Source: Nematostella vectensis
Lineage: Eukaryota > Cnidaria > Anthozoa > Actiniaria > Edwardsiidae
Assembly: GCF_932526225.1 (NCBI RefSeq)
Contig: NC_064039.1
Span: 16,424,639 to 16,488,638, forward strand
Direction: 5' to 3'
DNA: 64,000 bases
How positions within the stretch are numbered: position 1 is the first letter of the stretch; every line of letters starts with the position of its first letter. A program made the translations under genes and the position numbers. The notes under the pieces are model-generated. The model was not told the origin of the DNA. It was given only the letters and a program-made list of their open reading frames with translations, and did not search any database. This document shows, one piece after another, positions 14,201-23,727 of this stretch.

Positions 14201-17200
14201 GTATCCCCATAGTACTGTACACACCCTTTCTCTCCTTGTATTCCCTAGTACGGTACACACCCGCTCTCCCCTTGTATTCCCTAGTACGGTACCCACCCTT
14301 TCTCCCCTCGTATCCCACAGTACGCTACCCACCCTTTCTCCCCCTGTATTCCCTATAACGGTACACACCCTCTCTCCGTTTGTATTTTCTAGTACGGTAC
14401 ACACCCTTTCTCCCCTTGTATTCCCTAGTACGGTACACACCCTTTCTCCCCTCGTATCCCACAGTACGGTACCCACCCTTTCTCCCCTTGTATCCCACAG
14501 TACGGTACCCACCCTTTCTCCCCTTGTATTCCCTAGTACGGTACACACCCGCTCTCCCCTCGTATCCCACAGTTCGGTACCCACCCTTTCTCCCCCTGTA
14601 TTCCCTATAACGGTACACACCCTCTCTCCGTTTGTATTTTCTAGTACGGTACACACCCTTTCTCCCCTTGTATTCCCTAGTACGGTACACACCCTTTCTC
14701 CCCTTGTATTCCCTATTACAGTACACACCCTCTCTCCCCTTGTATCCCCCCATTACGGTACACACCCTCTCTCCCCTTGTATTCCCTAGTACTGTACCCA
14801 TCCTTTCTTCCCTTGTATCCCCTAGTACGGTTCACATTCTTCTTCCCCCTGTATTCCCTATAACGGTACACACCCTCTCTCCGTTTGTATTTTCTAGTAC
14901 GGTACACACCCTTTCTCCCCTTGTATTCCCTATTACGGTACACACCCTCTCTCCCCTTGTATCCCCTATTACGGTACAAACCCTCTCTCCCCTTTTATCC
15001 CCTATTACGGTACACACCCTCTCTCCCCTTGTATCCCCATAGTACGGTACACACCCTTTCTCTCCTTGTATTCCCTAGTACGGTACACACCCGCTCTCCC
15101 CTTGTATTCCCTAGTACGGTACCCACCCTTTCTCCCCTCGTATCCCACAGTACGCTACCCACCCTTTCTCCCCCTGTATTCCCTATAACGGTACACACCC
15201 TCTCTCCGTTTGTATTTTCTAGTACGGTACACACCCTTTCTCCCCTTGTATTCCCTAGTACGGTACACACCCTTTCTCCCCTCGTATCCCACAGTACGGT
15301 ACCCACCCTTTCTCCCCTTGTATCCCACAGTACGGTACCCACCCTTTCTCCCCTTGTATTCCCTAGTACGGTACACACCCGCTCTCCCCTCGTATCCCAC
15401 AGTACGGTACCCACCCTTTCTCCCCCTGTATTCCCTATAACGGTACACACCCTCTCTCCGTTTGTATTTTCTAGTACGGTACACACCCTTTCTCCCCTTG
15501 TATTCCCTAGTACGGTACACACCCTTTCTCCCCTCGTATCCCACAGTACGGTACCCACCCTTTCTCCCCTTGTATCCCACAGTACGGTACCCACCCTTTC
15601 TCCCCTTGTATCCCCACAGTACGGTACACACCCTTTCTCCCCTCGTATCCCACAGTACGGTACCCACCCTTTCTCCCCTTGTATCCCAAAGTACGGTACC
15701 CACCCTTTCTCCCCTTGTATTCCCTATTACGGTACACACCCTTTCTCCCCTCGTATCCCACAGTACGGTTCCCACCCTCTCTTCCCTTGTATCCCCATAG
15801 CACGGTACACACCCTTTCTCCCCTTGTATTCCCTAGTACGGTACACACCCGTTCTCCCCTACGGTACACACCCTTTCTCCCCTTGTATTCTCATATTAAG
15901 GTACACACCCTCTCCTTCTTGTATCTCCTAATACGGTACACACCCTCTTTCCCCTCGTATCCTACAGTACGGTACACACCCTTTTTCCTCTTGTATTCCC
16001 TATTTCAGTACACACCCTCTCTCCTCTTGTATCCCCCCATTACGGTAGACAACCTCTCTCCCCTTGTATCCCCCCATTACGGTACACACCCTCTCTCCCC
16101 TAGTATCCCCCCATTACGGTACACATCTCCCCTTGTATACCCTCATTTTCTCACCAATGTAATCTTTTCTACAGTGGATCCAGACATGGTGGTTTCTGAT
16201 GGAGAAATGTCATTCGAGGAAGATGGTGACGAGGATCCTGATAGCCCGACATTCAGCAGGCGACCACACTTGGGCTGTGACGTGTGCGGCATTGAGGTGG
16301 GCCGAGGATACGACCTGGCAAATAGGAGGCCTGTGGACGTCATGAGGGACATGAAGGATATCGGTCTTGATTACAAGGACGCCATGCGACTCTCGAGAGC
16401 TTCTGGTATGAGGGGAAAGAAGGCGAAGTATTTCATCAAGGTTAGTTTTGCGAAGTATTACATCAAGGTTGGCTTCTTTGCATTGTGGTACAAATACATA
16501 AGTGCGTTTGTGGGCTGGGGATATCCTGATATGCAATCCAGAAAGGCATGTCAAAACTGGTCTACCTCTAAAACTCAGTAGACTCAGTGGCCCTCAGTGG
16601 AGTCATTCAATATCTATCAAATGTTCACGAGGACGAAAGGGTCATCTCGAAGGAAAAAGGAAGTGTTATACTTAACAATTAGACTTTTTTCTATCAGTCA
16701 AAAGATAATCAACGAGGCGTGAAAGGATTTTGATCATTCTCAGTAATAAATAACCGCTCCTGTCGCCGCTTTTTCGCTTCTCACTGTCTATGACTCAAAA
16801 GATAGTTAGTACGGACGCCAATCAAATTCAAATTGCTTATATATTGTCTTCGGTATCTTATATATTGTCTATATATTGTCTTCGGTATCTAGAGTCGTTA
16901 ACAAAAATGTTGACCCAATGAGAAATACATATAGATACCTTTTGTCTTTCCATATATTTTGACAGCTAAAAAAAGGGTACAATACATAAAGAATACTAAA
17001 TGGAAAGTGCGCGCGTTCGGTTTTTATTCACGAGTTGTGCAGTATCAAAAAATGAACGAGTTTTTTTTTATACAAAACAACGAGTAAATAAAAACTGTGC
17101 AAAGCACTTTCCATGCTGTATTTTGTTTATTTATACATACTGAGAAGTTTATAATAAGCTAATTACATAACATTTTATTAGACTTGGCTGCAGAGGCTCC

Positions 17201-18462
17201 GAGGTTTGTTTTGTTCGACGGTTCGGTTGAAGACGGACAGAAACTTACATTAAAATGAACCTGTCTCGCTAATGTCACGCACGAGACTGTGATATTAGAT
17301 AAATTTTTAACAGCGTTGGGATTGAAGCCATTCAAGTGCAGTGAAAAATATCGTTCGTCCAATCAGAACCGCGAACGACTTTTCTTTACGGTGATAAAAC
17401 ATCGTTTCGCGCCTCTGATTTGCTAAGACCAGTAAACGAACGAAAATTTACTGAATATATTTCCAGTGAGTATTTCTCAGTATGTATATAATAAATATAT
17501 GTATTTCTCGGATTAAGACAACATTTTTGTTAACGACTGTATATTGTCTTCGGTATCTTATACATTGTCTTTGGTATCTTATATATCGTCTTCGGTATCT
17601 TGTAGAAACAGGAGCTAGACAAGATAGTGATCACCCGTGCACAGCAGAAGAAATTGTTCTTGCGCGACTACCCCCGCCGATGCAAGTACGCCAAGAGGAT
17701 GATCGAGAAGTACTCCCAACGCACCCTTCGCTTCGAGAAGATGGACAAGTTTGCGCGCGAGCTTGCCGAAGATGTGGTCACTCATGGTGAGTTCAACATG
17801 GACGACGAGGATGAAGAGAAGAGGAAATGCAGCAAACGCATGCAGGTAAACACGGGAGCTCATTTCTATTTGAATTCTAGGATATCAGTTATTACATTTT
17901 ATTAGTCACAGACGAGCGCAACACAACATTACAATTAGCCTGTATACGGACCTAGGTATTACGGTGGCCTGTGTACAGGCTACATTACAATACCATAAAA
18001 TACACCCACTCACTATAACTTTGCTTTACTATCTCACTCACTATAACTTTGCTTTACAAATCTATGCTATCTTTGAACGAACAGACAAATTAACTGCACC
18101 AATACATTTACAATTACTCCCAAAACATTCTCTTGAGACCAAAGACGCAGTAGAACTTGTGCAGCTCTGACTCGCTGGCTCAGCCAAAAAAAAAAAAAAA
18201 AAAAATCTCAGGGAACACTTCCACTACCAGGCCACGTCTGATATCTGAAATGGTAGAAATATCGCGAGGGATTGGGCCGGTTATAAATTTCTTCTTTTTT
18301 TCTTCACAGGATGCTTTTGACAAAAACTCCATGCAGGCAGTGAAGGATCTCATCATGGATTCTGACTTCTGGCTGAAGAAGGTCAGGATCTCCAAGAAGC
18401 GTTACGAAATACGGCGAAACTCGTGCCTCAAGGCGTGCAAGAAAAGCCGAAATTGCTCTTAG
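8179..18462 (+). CDS. gene 1: secreted Lys-rich protein with six EGF-like domains and a novel C-terminal region (729 aa)
   Basis: Coding exons: 8179-8233, 9274-10062, 10133-10240, 10341-10454, 10779-10895, 11516-11629, 11837-11956, 12272-12385, 16175-16440, 17606-17845, 18310-18462 (2,190 nt, in frame throughout). Residues 1-21 form a signal peptide with a SALA-type cleavage site. Residues 22-63 form an acidic propeptide ending in RSKR (60-63), a furin consensus. Residues 64-281 are Lys-rich with a 26-residue Gly-Ser repeat. Six EGF-like domains span 282-510. Residues 511-729 are an acidic patch followed by a basic, probably helical region with scattered cysteines. There is no membrane segment, so the product should be secreted. 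SG-rich linkers could carry glycosaminoglycans and the Lys/Tyr-rich stretch could bind anionic matrix or be cross-linked; both are inference. I do not recognise the C-terminal region. The exon set rests on splice signals and phase agreement, not on transcripts. Confidence 0.88.
8248..9010. repeat. 44-bp minisatellite filling gene 1 intron 1
   Basis: About 17 head-to-tail copies of a unit containing GCGAATCATTGCTCTCTACA and TAAGCTAAAGAGGTTCTGTC, starting only about 15 bases after the exon 1 donor. Copies differ by single-base changes and 1-2 base indels. No coding potential. Confidence 0.93.
9274..10062 (+). CDS. gene 1 exon 2: acidic propeptide and Lys-rich Gly-Ser repeat region
   Basis: Encodes residues 19-281, phase 1 at both ends. 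It opens with an acidic segment ([18 protein letters not shown]) ending in [10 protein letters not shown], a furin-type site. It then becomes strongly basic, with three 26-residue copies of a [20 protein letters not shown] unit plus SGSGGS, shorter [14 protein letters not shown] variants, and a tail of [12 protein letters not shown] repeats. It contains no cysteine. Ser-Gly dipeptides in the linkers are possible glycosaminoglycan attachment points. The open frames on other strands and frames at 9298-9999 are shadows of the repeat. Donor GTGAGC. Confidence 0.88.
9513..9840 (+). repeat. 78-bp coding minisatellite in gene 1 exon 2
   Basis: The motif GGCAGCGGTGATAAAACC recurs at 9513, 9591 and 9669, exactly 78 bp (26 codons) apart, with a truncated copy near 9831. 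Length changes by whole units keep the frame, so the copy number is likely polymorphic. Confidence 0.9.
10133..10240 (+). CDS. gene 1 exon 3: EGF-like domain 1
   Basis: Residues 282-317, [15 protein letters not shown] then [12 protein letters not shown]. Cysteine spacing is EGF-like but with an adjacent CC pair at the third position, and the C3-C4 loop is short. Phase 1-1, donor GTAAGA. Confidence 0.9.
10341..10454 (+). CDS. gene 1 exon 4: atypical EGF-like domain 2
   Basis: Residues 318-355. It begins like a calcium-binding EGF ([17 protein letters not shown], then VDQVNGFTC), but the usual CxC-x8-C end is replaced by [12 protein letters not shown]. Only five cysteines remain, so one disulphide cannot form normally. 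Phase 1-1, donor GTACGT. Confidence 0.85.
10779..10895 (+). CDS. gene 1 exon 5: EGF-like domain 3
   Basis: Residues 356-394 (39 residues), [14 protein letters not shown] then [12 protein letters not shown]. Canonical six cysteines, no DxD/N calcium motif at the start. Phase 1-1, donor GTAAGT. Confidence 0.9.
11516..11629 (+). CDS. gene 1 exon 6: calcium-binding EGF-like domain 4
   Basis: Residues 395-432, [16 protein letters not shown] and [11 protein letters not shown], with the DxDDC start and the CxDxxxxYxCxC pattern of calcium-binding, Asp-hydroxylatable EGF domains. This module is closest in style to those of gene 2. Phase 1-1, donor GTGAGT. Confidence 0.92.
11837..11956 (+). CDS. gene 1 exon 7: EGF-like domain 5
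   Basis: Residues 433-472 (40 residues), [36 protein letters not shown]. Six cysteines; an N-S-S sequon lies in the C3-C4 loop. Phase 1-1, donor GTATGT. Confidence 0.9.
12272..12385 (+). CDS. gene 1 exon 8: EGF-like domain 6 with adjacent cysteines
   Basis: Residues 473-510, [15 protein letters not shown] then [13 protein letters not shown]. It has an adjacent CC like domain 1 of this gene and two modules of gene 2. Phase 1-1, donor GTAAGT; the next coding exon is 3.8 kb away across a minisatellite. Confidence 0.9.
12710..16135. repeat. 36-bp minisatellite in gene 1 intron 8, with 830-bp higher-order duplication
   Basis: About 95 copies of a 36-bp unit containing GTACGGTACACACCCTCTCT and CCCCTTGTATTCCC. 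Because 36 is 12 codons, frames stay open on both strands (repeats such as [12 protein letters not shown] on the minus strand) without being genes. A block near 13880-14710 is repeated almost exactly at 14710-15540: segments 13886-14149 and 14716-14979 match with an 830-bp offset, as do 14380 and 15210. One frame runs unbroken from the array into exon 9. Confidence 0.96.
16175..16440 (+). CDS. gene 1 exon 9: start of unrecognised C-terminal region
   Basis: Residues 511-599; enters in phase 1, so the first codon becomes ATG across the splice, and leaves in phase 0. It holds an acidic stretch ([18 protein letters not shown]) followed by GCDVCG and a basic, helix-prone segment ([16 protein letters not shown]). 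Acceptor TTTTCTACAG, donor GTTAGT. The GCDVCG pair could be a disulphide or metal site; I cannot assign a family. Confidence 0.82.
16836..17605. repeat. short tandem repeat split by a transposon insertion
   Basis: Copies of TATATTGTCTTCGGTATCTT lie at 16836-16891 and again at 17541-17603. The two halves look like one tandem array interrupted by the inverted-repeat element at 16892-17539. The exon 10 acceptor (TATCTTGTAG) sits inside the last repeat copy. Confidence 0.75.
16892..17539. mobile_element. Tc1/mariner-like MITE, about 648 bp
   Basis: Terminal inverted repeats: AGTCGTTAACAAAAATGTTG at the left end (16893) and its reverse complement at the right end, then imperfect pairing over about 40 bp including GAGAAATACATATA. 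TA dinucleotides flank both ends (16890-16891 and 17540-17541), matching a TA target duplication. A second imperfect inverted repeat (ATGGAAAGTGC ... GCACTTTCCAT, 17000-17114) lies inside. No transposase frame, so non-autonomous. Confidence 0.75.
17606..17845 (+). CDS. gene 1 exon 10: basic C-terminal region
   Basis: Residues 600-679, phase 0-0, rich in Lys, Arg and Glu ([20 protein letters not shown], then [19 protein letters not shown]). Probably helical; two cysteines. An alternative acceptor six bases later (AAACAG, exon from 17612) would remove two residues without changing frame. Donor GTAAAC. Confidence 0.82.
18310..18462 (+). CDS. gene 1 exon 11: C-terminus and stop
   Basis: Residues 680-729, [20 protein letters not shown] to a C-terminal cysteine cluster [14 protein letters not shown], then TAG. 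The acceptor is TTTTTCTTCACAG. The closing C-x3-C-x5-C is unmatched by any family I recall. Confidence 0.85.
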   Translation, partial: DAFDKNSMQAVKDLIMDSDFWLKKVRISKKRYEIRRNSCLKACKKSRNCS

Positions 18463-19339
18463 ATAACCCTCTAGTCACGACATAAACCGAAAAAAGCAGC
18501 TTGCCAAACTTAAAACAAATGCAAGTAAAGGTTAAGGTAACGGCACATGACAACAGAACCCATAACAAATCACATTTTCATTCATTCCTTTCATTCCTGC
18601 TTTATTCCTTTTATTCCCTAGCACTAGCACTAACCCTAACCTCACATTTTCATTTCCTTCCACTTTTATTTAATCCTCTTCCCCCGCACAATAACGCTAT
18701 TTAAATCCCTCACAATCACGTAGTCCAAGTCACGTTTTTTAAATCACGCTCAATTTATGCAGTTCTAGTCACGCCTAGTTATTTTAATTTCACAGCCTTA
18801 TCTCACAACCCTAACTTTTATCATTATTAATTTATCATTTTGTTTCAAATTTTTTAATCTTTTCACAATATATTTTTTCACTTGATTTTGCATCGAAACC
18901 GTAAAATTATTTATTCAACTAATTTCACTCAAATCCCTGACATAGCTTGGGTTTTTCACATCTCCTCCATGCACATTTTTTTCTTTTCTTCTTTATGATA
19001 TTCAATTTCATCTGACATTTATTTTCACTGATTTTGTTCAGTTTTTTTCCGTTGTTTGATTGACCCCGTGAGCTATATTTAATATTCCCGCTAAGCATGT
19101 AATGATGTAAACAATTTACGACAACTAGTCTAAAGTGCACATTTTTATTTTTCACAAAAGTTCACGTTTTGTTATTTTACACCTTGTTCTTTACTTGCTA
19201 TTGTTTTATGATGTTGTAACTAATCAATGCCACACCGATAAGCTTATGATTGCTGCTGTAGATTTTGTTGCACGTTTAGATTTAGATTGCAGTCACGTGC
19301 CGCCTATGTGTATTAAAGGTATAATGGATAAATAATAAA
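18463..19339 (+). other. putative gene 1 3' UTR with AATAAA at 19334
   Basis: Follows the stop codon and contains no coding exon. The first clear AATAAA I see is at 19334-19339, giving a 3' UTR of roughly 880 bases. The poly(A) site is inferred. Confidence 0.45.
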
Positions 19340-19389
19340 ATATGGATGTGTCAATAAGATTGTATTAAGAATCTGTAGACTGATGTTCA

Positions 19390-19975
19390 CCTCACCTCAC
19401 CTATCCTCTTCGCGCTCAGTTGCGCATAAGGCCTTAATACTTTTCCTCCATTTGGACCAATCACGAGCTACCACCCTTGCCTCTTCCCAAGAGTTCCATC
19501 CTGCTTCTGTTCCCTCCTTTTCCACCGATCGCCTCCAAGTTGTCTTAGGTCTTCCTACTTTTCTTTTTCCGCCGGGCTGCCATGTAAGTGCAGTTGCGCA
19601 ATGGTGTTGTCGCGGTATCCTGAGTACATGCCTGAGATACTTCCATCTCCTTCTCACTTCTTAGCTCGTCCGTGTAGACCCTGTTTCTTGGTTCAGCTCT
19701 ATCGATGTTGCGTACGACCAGAAGATGCCCATAATTCTCTTTAGACACTGGTACTGGAATAAGTCAAGCTTTTCGCAGTCCTTAACATTGGTCTTCCATG
19801 TTTCACTCCCATATAGAGGACAGGTTTTACGGGGGTGTTAAATAGCTTGATCCCGGTGTTCTTGTTGTATTGTTTGGAGCCCCACACCTTTTTCAGTTTC
19901 CTAAAAGCTGCTTTGGCCTTGCTAATTCTGGTATCGATGTCTTTATCATCGGACTGATGTTCAGGGTTGAGCAAT
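19390..19975 (-). mobile_element. decayed LINE fragment: C-terminal end of a reverse-transcriptase ORF
   Basis: Read on the minus strand, frame-broken segments give DIDTRISKAKAAFRKLKKVW and IKLFNTPVKPVL (19974-19741), then RRRWKYLRHVLRIP and GKRKVGRPKTTWRRSVEKEG (19657-19397). These match the well-known tail after the reverse-transcriptase core of non-LTR elements. At least two frameshifts separate the pieces. The 3' end carries GTGAGGTGAGGTGAAC. The element is 5'-truncated and inactive. Confidence 0.85.
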
Positions 19976-20600
19976 TAACTGATCTCAGAAAGACAACGCC
20001 TAGCAAGATAAAAAAAAAGTTAACTAGAGACATGTTAACTTGAAAAAAAAAAAAAAAAAAAAACAGCTGGAAAAAACATCTACTTCGTGAGAAGCAATAT
20101 CAAATATACCACTTTGTCATCCCAGTATTGACATAGATAGGGTGTATTTATCCCGGAGGGAGGAAGGGATCCGAGGGGGTGGGTCGGGGGAGGTTTCTTC
20201 AGAGTGAACGAGGGAAGCTTGCTGGGAAATTCGAAAAATACCGCTAAAAATAGCTGCACACCAAAAAGTGCTACCCTAAAAATACCGTAGCAAAAGTTAC
20301 CCCTAAAAATATATAAGTATTAAGATAATAGTGTCCCGTTGTATAACACAGTCTCGGATGGCAAATTGTCATAGTATTAAATGTTCAGGAAAACGTTGGC
20401 TGGTAGCGCCTTATTCTGTGAACCCCTAAAAATACCATTTTTAGTAGAAAAGCCAATTTTCTCTCAAATACTCCAAAAAATCACTCGAGGCCTGATTTTG
20501 ACCCCTAAAAATACGACGAGCAACTTTCTCAGGTCGAAAATGAAAGAACCCCCCATTTTTGTCCCATGAGCGACATTACTTGTAGACGACGATGACTCAG
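19976..20600. other. intergenic; dispersed CCCTAAAAATAC motif
   Basis: No gene seen. A run of A (from 20045) is followed by a G-rich patch (20154-20200) and then repeated CTAAAAATA motifs at irregular spacing, including one CTAAAAATAG. Open frames here are unsupported. Confidence 0.5.
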
Positions 20601-23550
20601 TATTTTGAACAGGCCTGAAACAGATAAGACGGTCTCTAAGATAAGATAAGACGAGCTCTAGTGAAAAGGATACAAATACGAGCGAGAACGGGGTTTGAGT
20701 ACGGCTTTTTTTCCGTTTCAAGTTGCCGTCTCTCGCCTTGACATTAGACGTAGACTCGCACAATAATGTTGACGATAAGGGCAACGTTTTAATGCTTTTG
20801 GTTTCAAATCAAAGTATTCTGCATGCCTTTGCTCTAAGATGACAGTTGAGATAGAGGCGGGGAATCTGCTTACGCATGCTCCATACTTGAAGCCGAGATC
20901 AAAGGGAGACTCAGAAGAGTTCCATTCTCTCTAGCTTTCACAGGATTGCGATCAAACCGTTTTGATTGGATACTTTTGTAAAATAATTATTTGAATAAAA
21001 AACGCATTACTGAATTGGGTCTCACTAGAGTGTTATAGTATCTCGTTAAAAAAATAAAAAAATTATCCCCATATCCAAGGGGCAGAAGAAGACAGGAAAG
21101 GGTCTAAACTAGAACCTGATAATATTTAACCAGAGAAGTCTAATTATTCAAGAAAAACAACGAAAATATCCAAATCTCAATATTTCAAATTTCAGTCTCT
21201 AATGACCAAAATACAGTGGAACCTGGATTTCTTTCTCCGACGGAATTACAGCGAAATGTTTGAGAAATAACCTCGATCTAACGATATTGGATACAACGAT
21301 ATTCTCAATTTAACGGTACAAATCTGTTCTCCCAAGCGTAATTTTGTCCTCGATACATTATTACATATTACTGATTCTGTCTATCAACAAAGAGAGAAAA
21401 ACTCAAGATACCGCACACGTACAGTGTACTTGTAAAGTTGACTTGACAGGTCTTGTTAAACACAGTCTTACAGAAAGTAGCTGTGCAGTCTTACACAGAC
21501 AGTTCCAACGATATTTTCAATGGATTCGATACATATAAACTTATTCCTTAACAATCACTTGTATATTGAAAGCAAGTTGCATACCATGGACTCTGATAAC
21601 CACACAAATGAAAGATTTGTAGTTGAGAAAAGCCAGTGAACACAAAAACGTGTTCGAAACGGCTTTTTAGAATTTCCAGACCACCCCCGCTTAATATAGG
21701 CCAGCATGATATTAGAGGCATAACGGGGGAATAGTTACGCAGAATTCCCTATTATCAGACAAAGCTAATATAGAATGTTACAGAGGAAGCAAAGAAGAAC
21801 CTCTTGAAAATGGTACGCCCTTTGTGGTATGCCTGTGTTTATCATCCTTGATCCAGGGGGCATCTGGGCTATAAATGACGTCTTGACGCAATCTTGACTC
21901 CTGAAGATCCTAGGAACGGGGCAGTACTTTCAGCATTCATAATTATTCATTATATAATCCATTAGAAAATGCTGATAGCACACAACTATGGTTACGCTGA
22001 GATCACCGCAACTCATATTTTATATCAGAGACTGTATAATTTACGGCCGGGTTCGAAAACAAACTGAATTTTGGTTTTCCTTGGATTTTGTTTTCGCTGC
22101 TACTTTTGGTTACGAAGCCGAATAAAAAATGTATTCAAAATTCCAATGTACTTCGTAAAAAATCATTGTAGATTATGTTTCCAGGATCCCTGAGAATATA
22201 ACAGACTTATATATGAGCCTTCTTTCGGAATACTGATAAAAACATAAGCGCAACCAATAATAGAGAACAAATAGCACAATTAATACACTTCACATTATCT
22301 CCCAATGACTTTGACTAATTTTGATATTCGGAAGAAGTAAGTGTTATCGGAATTTACCAGTTTCTTTACGCCTTAAATTATCATAGAATTTTATCATGGC
22401 CTTTTTCCAGAATATTCATAGTGTGATAAATGCTTTTTATTATGTGCACTTAAATAAAAGTCCTTGTCCCTTGGTAACGCTATGTAATCTAAAAGAATGT
22501 GCCAAGGCAATAACTAATGGACCTGTTAATAGACCTTGTAATTACTCGCGAACTTGGTTGTGATAGAAACAGAGACTTGAACAATCTCTTTTGAGGGAGA
22601 TAACTGCTTCTAAGAGTAACAGGGTGCTTAATCATCGATAAGAAACCTTCGATATAAAATCCAGCTCAGCACGTAATAACAATGGGCCGAGCCTTATCAG
22701 AGGCGAGAAGACGAAACCAGGGATGAGGAATCTCTGGCAAAAAAGGTGAGAAAAATGTGTTGTAGGTTTACATGATTAAAGAAAAATCTAAGCTAAGATG
22801 ACTTATCATAGTTCTGAATATCAACGTTAAAGAAATATAAAGGGAGAGTAATGAAGGTAATAACAAAGACGAAAGGGCCTTGTTTTAAGTGAATAGAGAA
22901 TTGTAACATCAAACAATTTTAACGTTCTGAAAGTTTCAATTGACCTAACTAGAATAACAATATACGTATGTGAAGAGAAGGGGGATTATTTTCACTTGCA
23001 TCAAAGACATCGAAGAATAGTATTATAAATTTTCGTCCAAACCGAAGTTGATGCGAATAAAATTTTACCAGAGGCCTTCCTTTGAAGTTTTTAAAACCTT
23101 TCACTTATATCAATCTAGCCAAAAGAAAGCATAAATAAACATTCAAATTCTGAAAAGGGAATTGAATTTGATTTCTACAGAGCTTTGAAAATTTTTTCTA
23201 GCCGCGCGAAAAGAGATTGAATCGAGTGAATAATTCAAGGTTTTGGCGGCAAAATCTAAAACAACGTATTTTCGGGTCAGTACGATGAACAATCTCCGTA
23301 CCTCGACACAAAGAACGAGAAGAATAGAGACAAGAGAACTCCTTTGTAGAACAAAGATAATAGGAGACAAAGCAGCTGTGTACTTACTCGTATTTTCCTT
23401 AATCCGTTTAAATTCAGAGACGGCAATACCACAAAATATTGGCGAAGTGTTTCCTTTTGCAATGCTACCCACAAAAAAACGAATAGTAATTTAAAGCAGA
23501 GAATTATATGCGAAAAAAAGAAAATATCGCTTTGTTGTAGGTTTCAAAAC
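20601..23550. other. intergenic, no supported gene
   Basis: AT-rich sequence with short unsupported frames. Near 21214, CAGTGGAACCTGGATTTCTT resembles one terminal repeat of pogo/Tigger-like elements, but I found no partner end. Confidence 0.45.
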
Positions 23551-23552
23551 CA

Positions 23553-23727
23553 GCGCGCGCTTGTGAGAATGTCGCAGTTCTTAATGGCGAATGCAGCGTG
23601 CGCTTGTGAGAATGTCGCAGTTCTTAATGGCGAATGCAGCGCGCGCTTGTGAGAATGTCGCAGTTCTTAATGGCGAATGCAGCGCGCGCTTGTGAGAATG
23701 TCGCAGTTCTTAATGGCGAATGCAGCG
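23553..23727. repeat. 43-bp tandem repeat, four copies
   Basis: Four nearly identical copies of a unit containing GCGCGCGCTTGTGAGAATGT and CGCAGTTCTTAATGGCGAAT. The CG-rich core contrasts with AT-rich flanks. Confidence 0.93.

Noticed and set aside
12723-15869. Long open frames on both strands with [12 protein letters not shown] or [12 protein letters not shown] repeats
   Set aside because: They arise from a 36-bp satellite whose period is a multiple of three. All six frames stay open, there is no start context, domain or splice model, and the array lies in an intron.
19390-19975. Functional reverse transcriptase gene
   Set aside because: Only the C-terminal tail is present, broken by frameshifts; annotated as a dead LINE fragment.
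20464-20784. Minus-strand 106-residue frame between the genes
   Set aside because: No recognisable domain, no splice partners and low-complexity composition; likely chance.
23143-23494. Overlapping frames on both strands upstream of the 43-bp repeat
   Set aside because: Three overlapping frames in conflict, none with a domain or a supporting exon structure.
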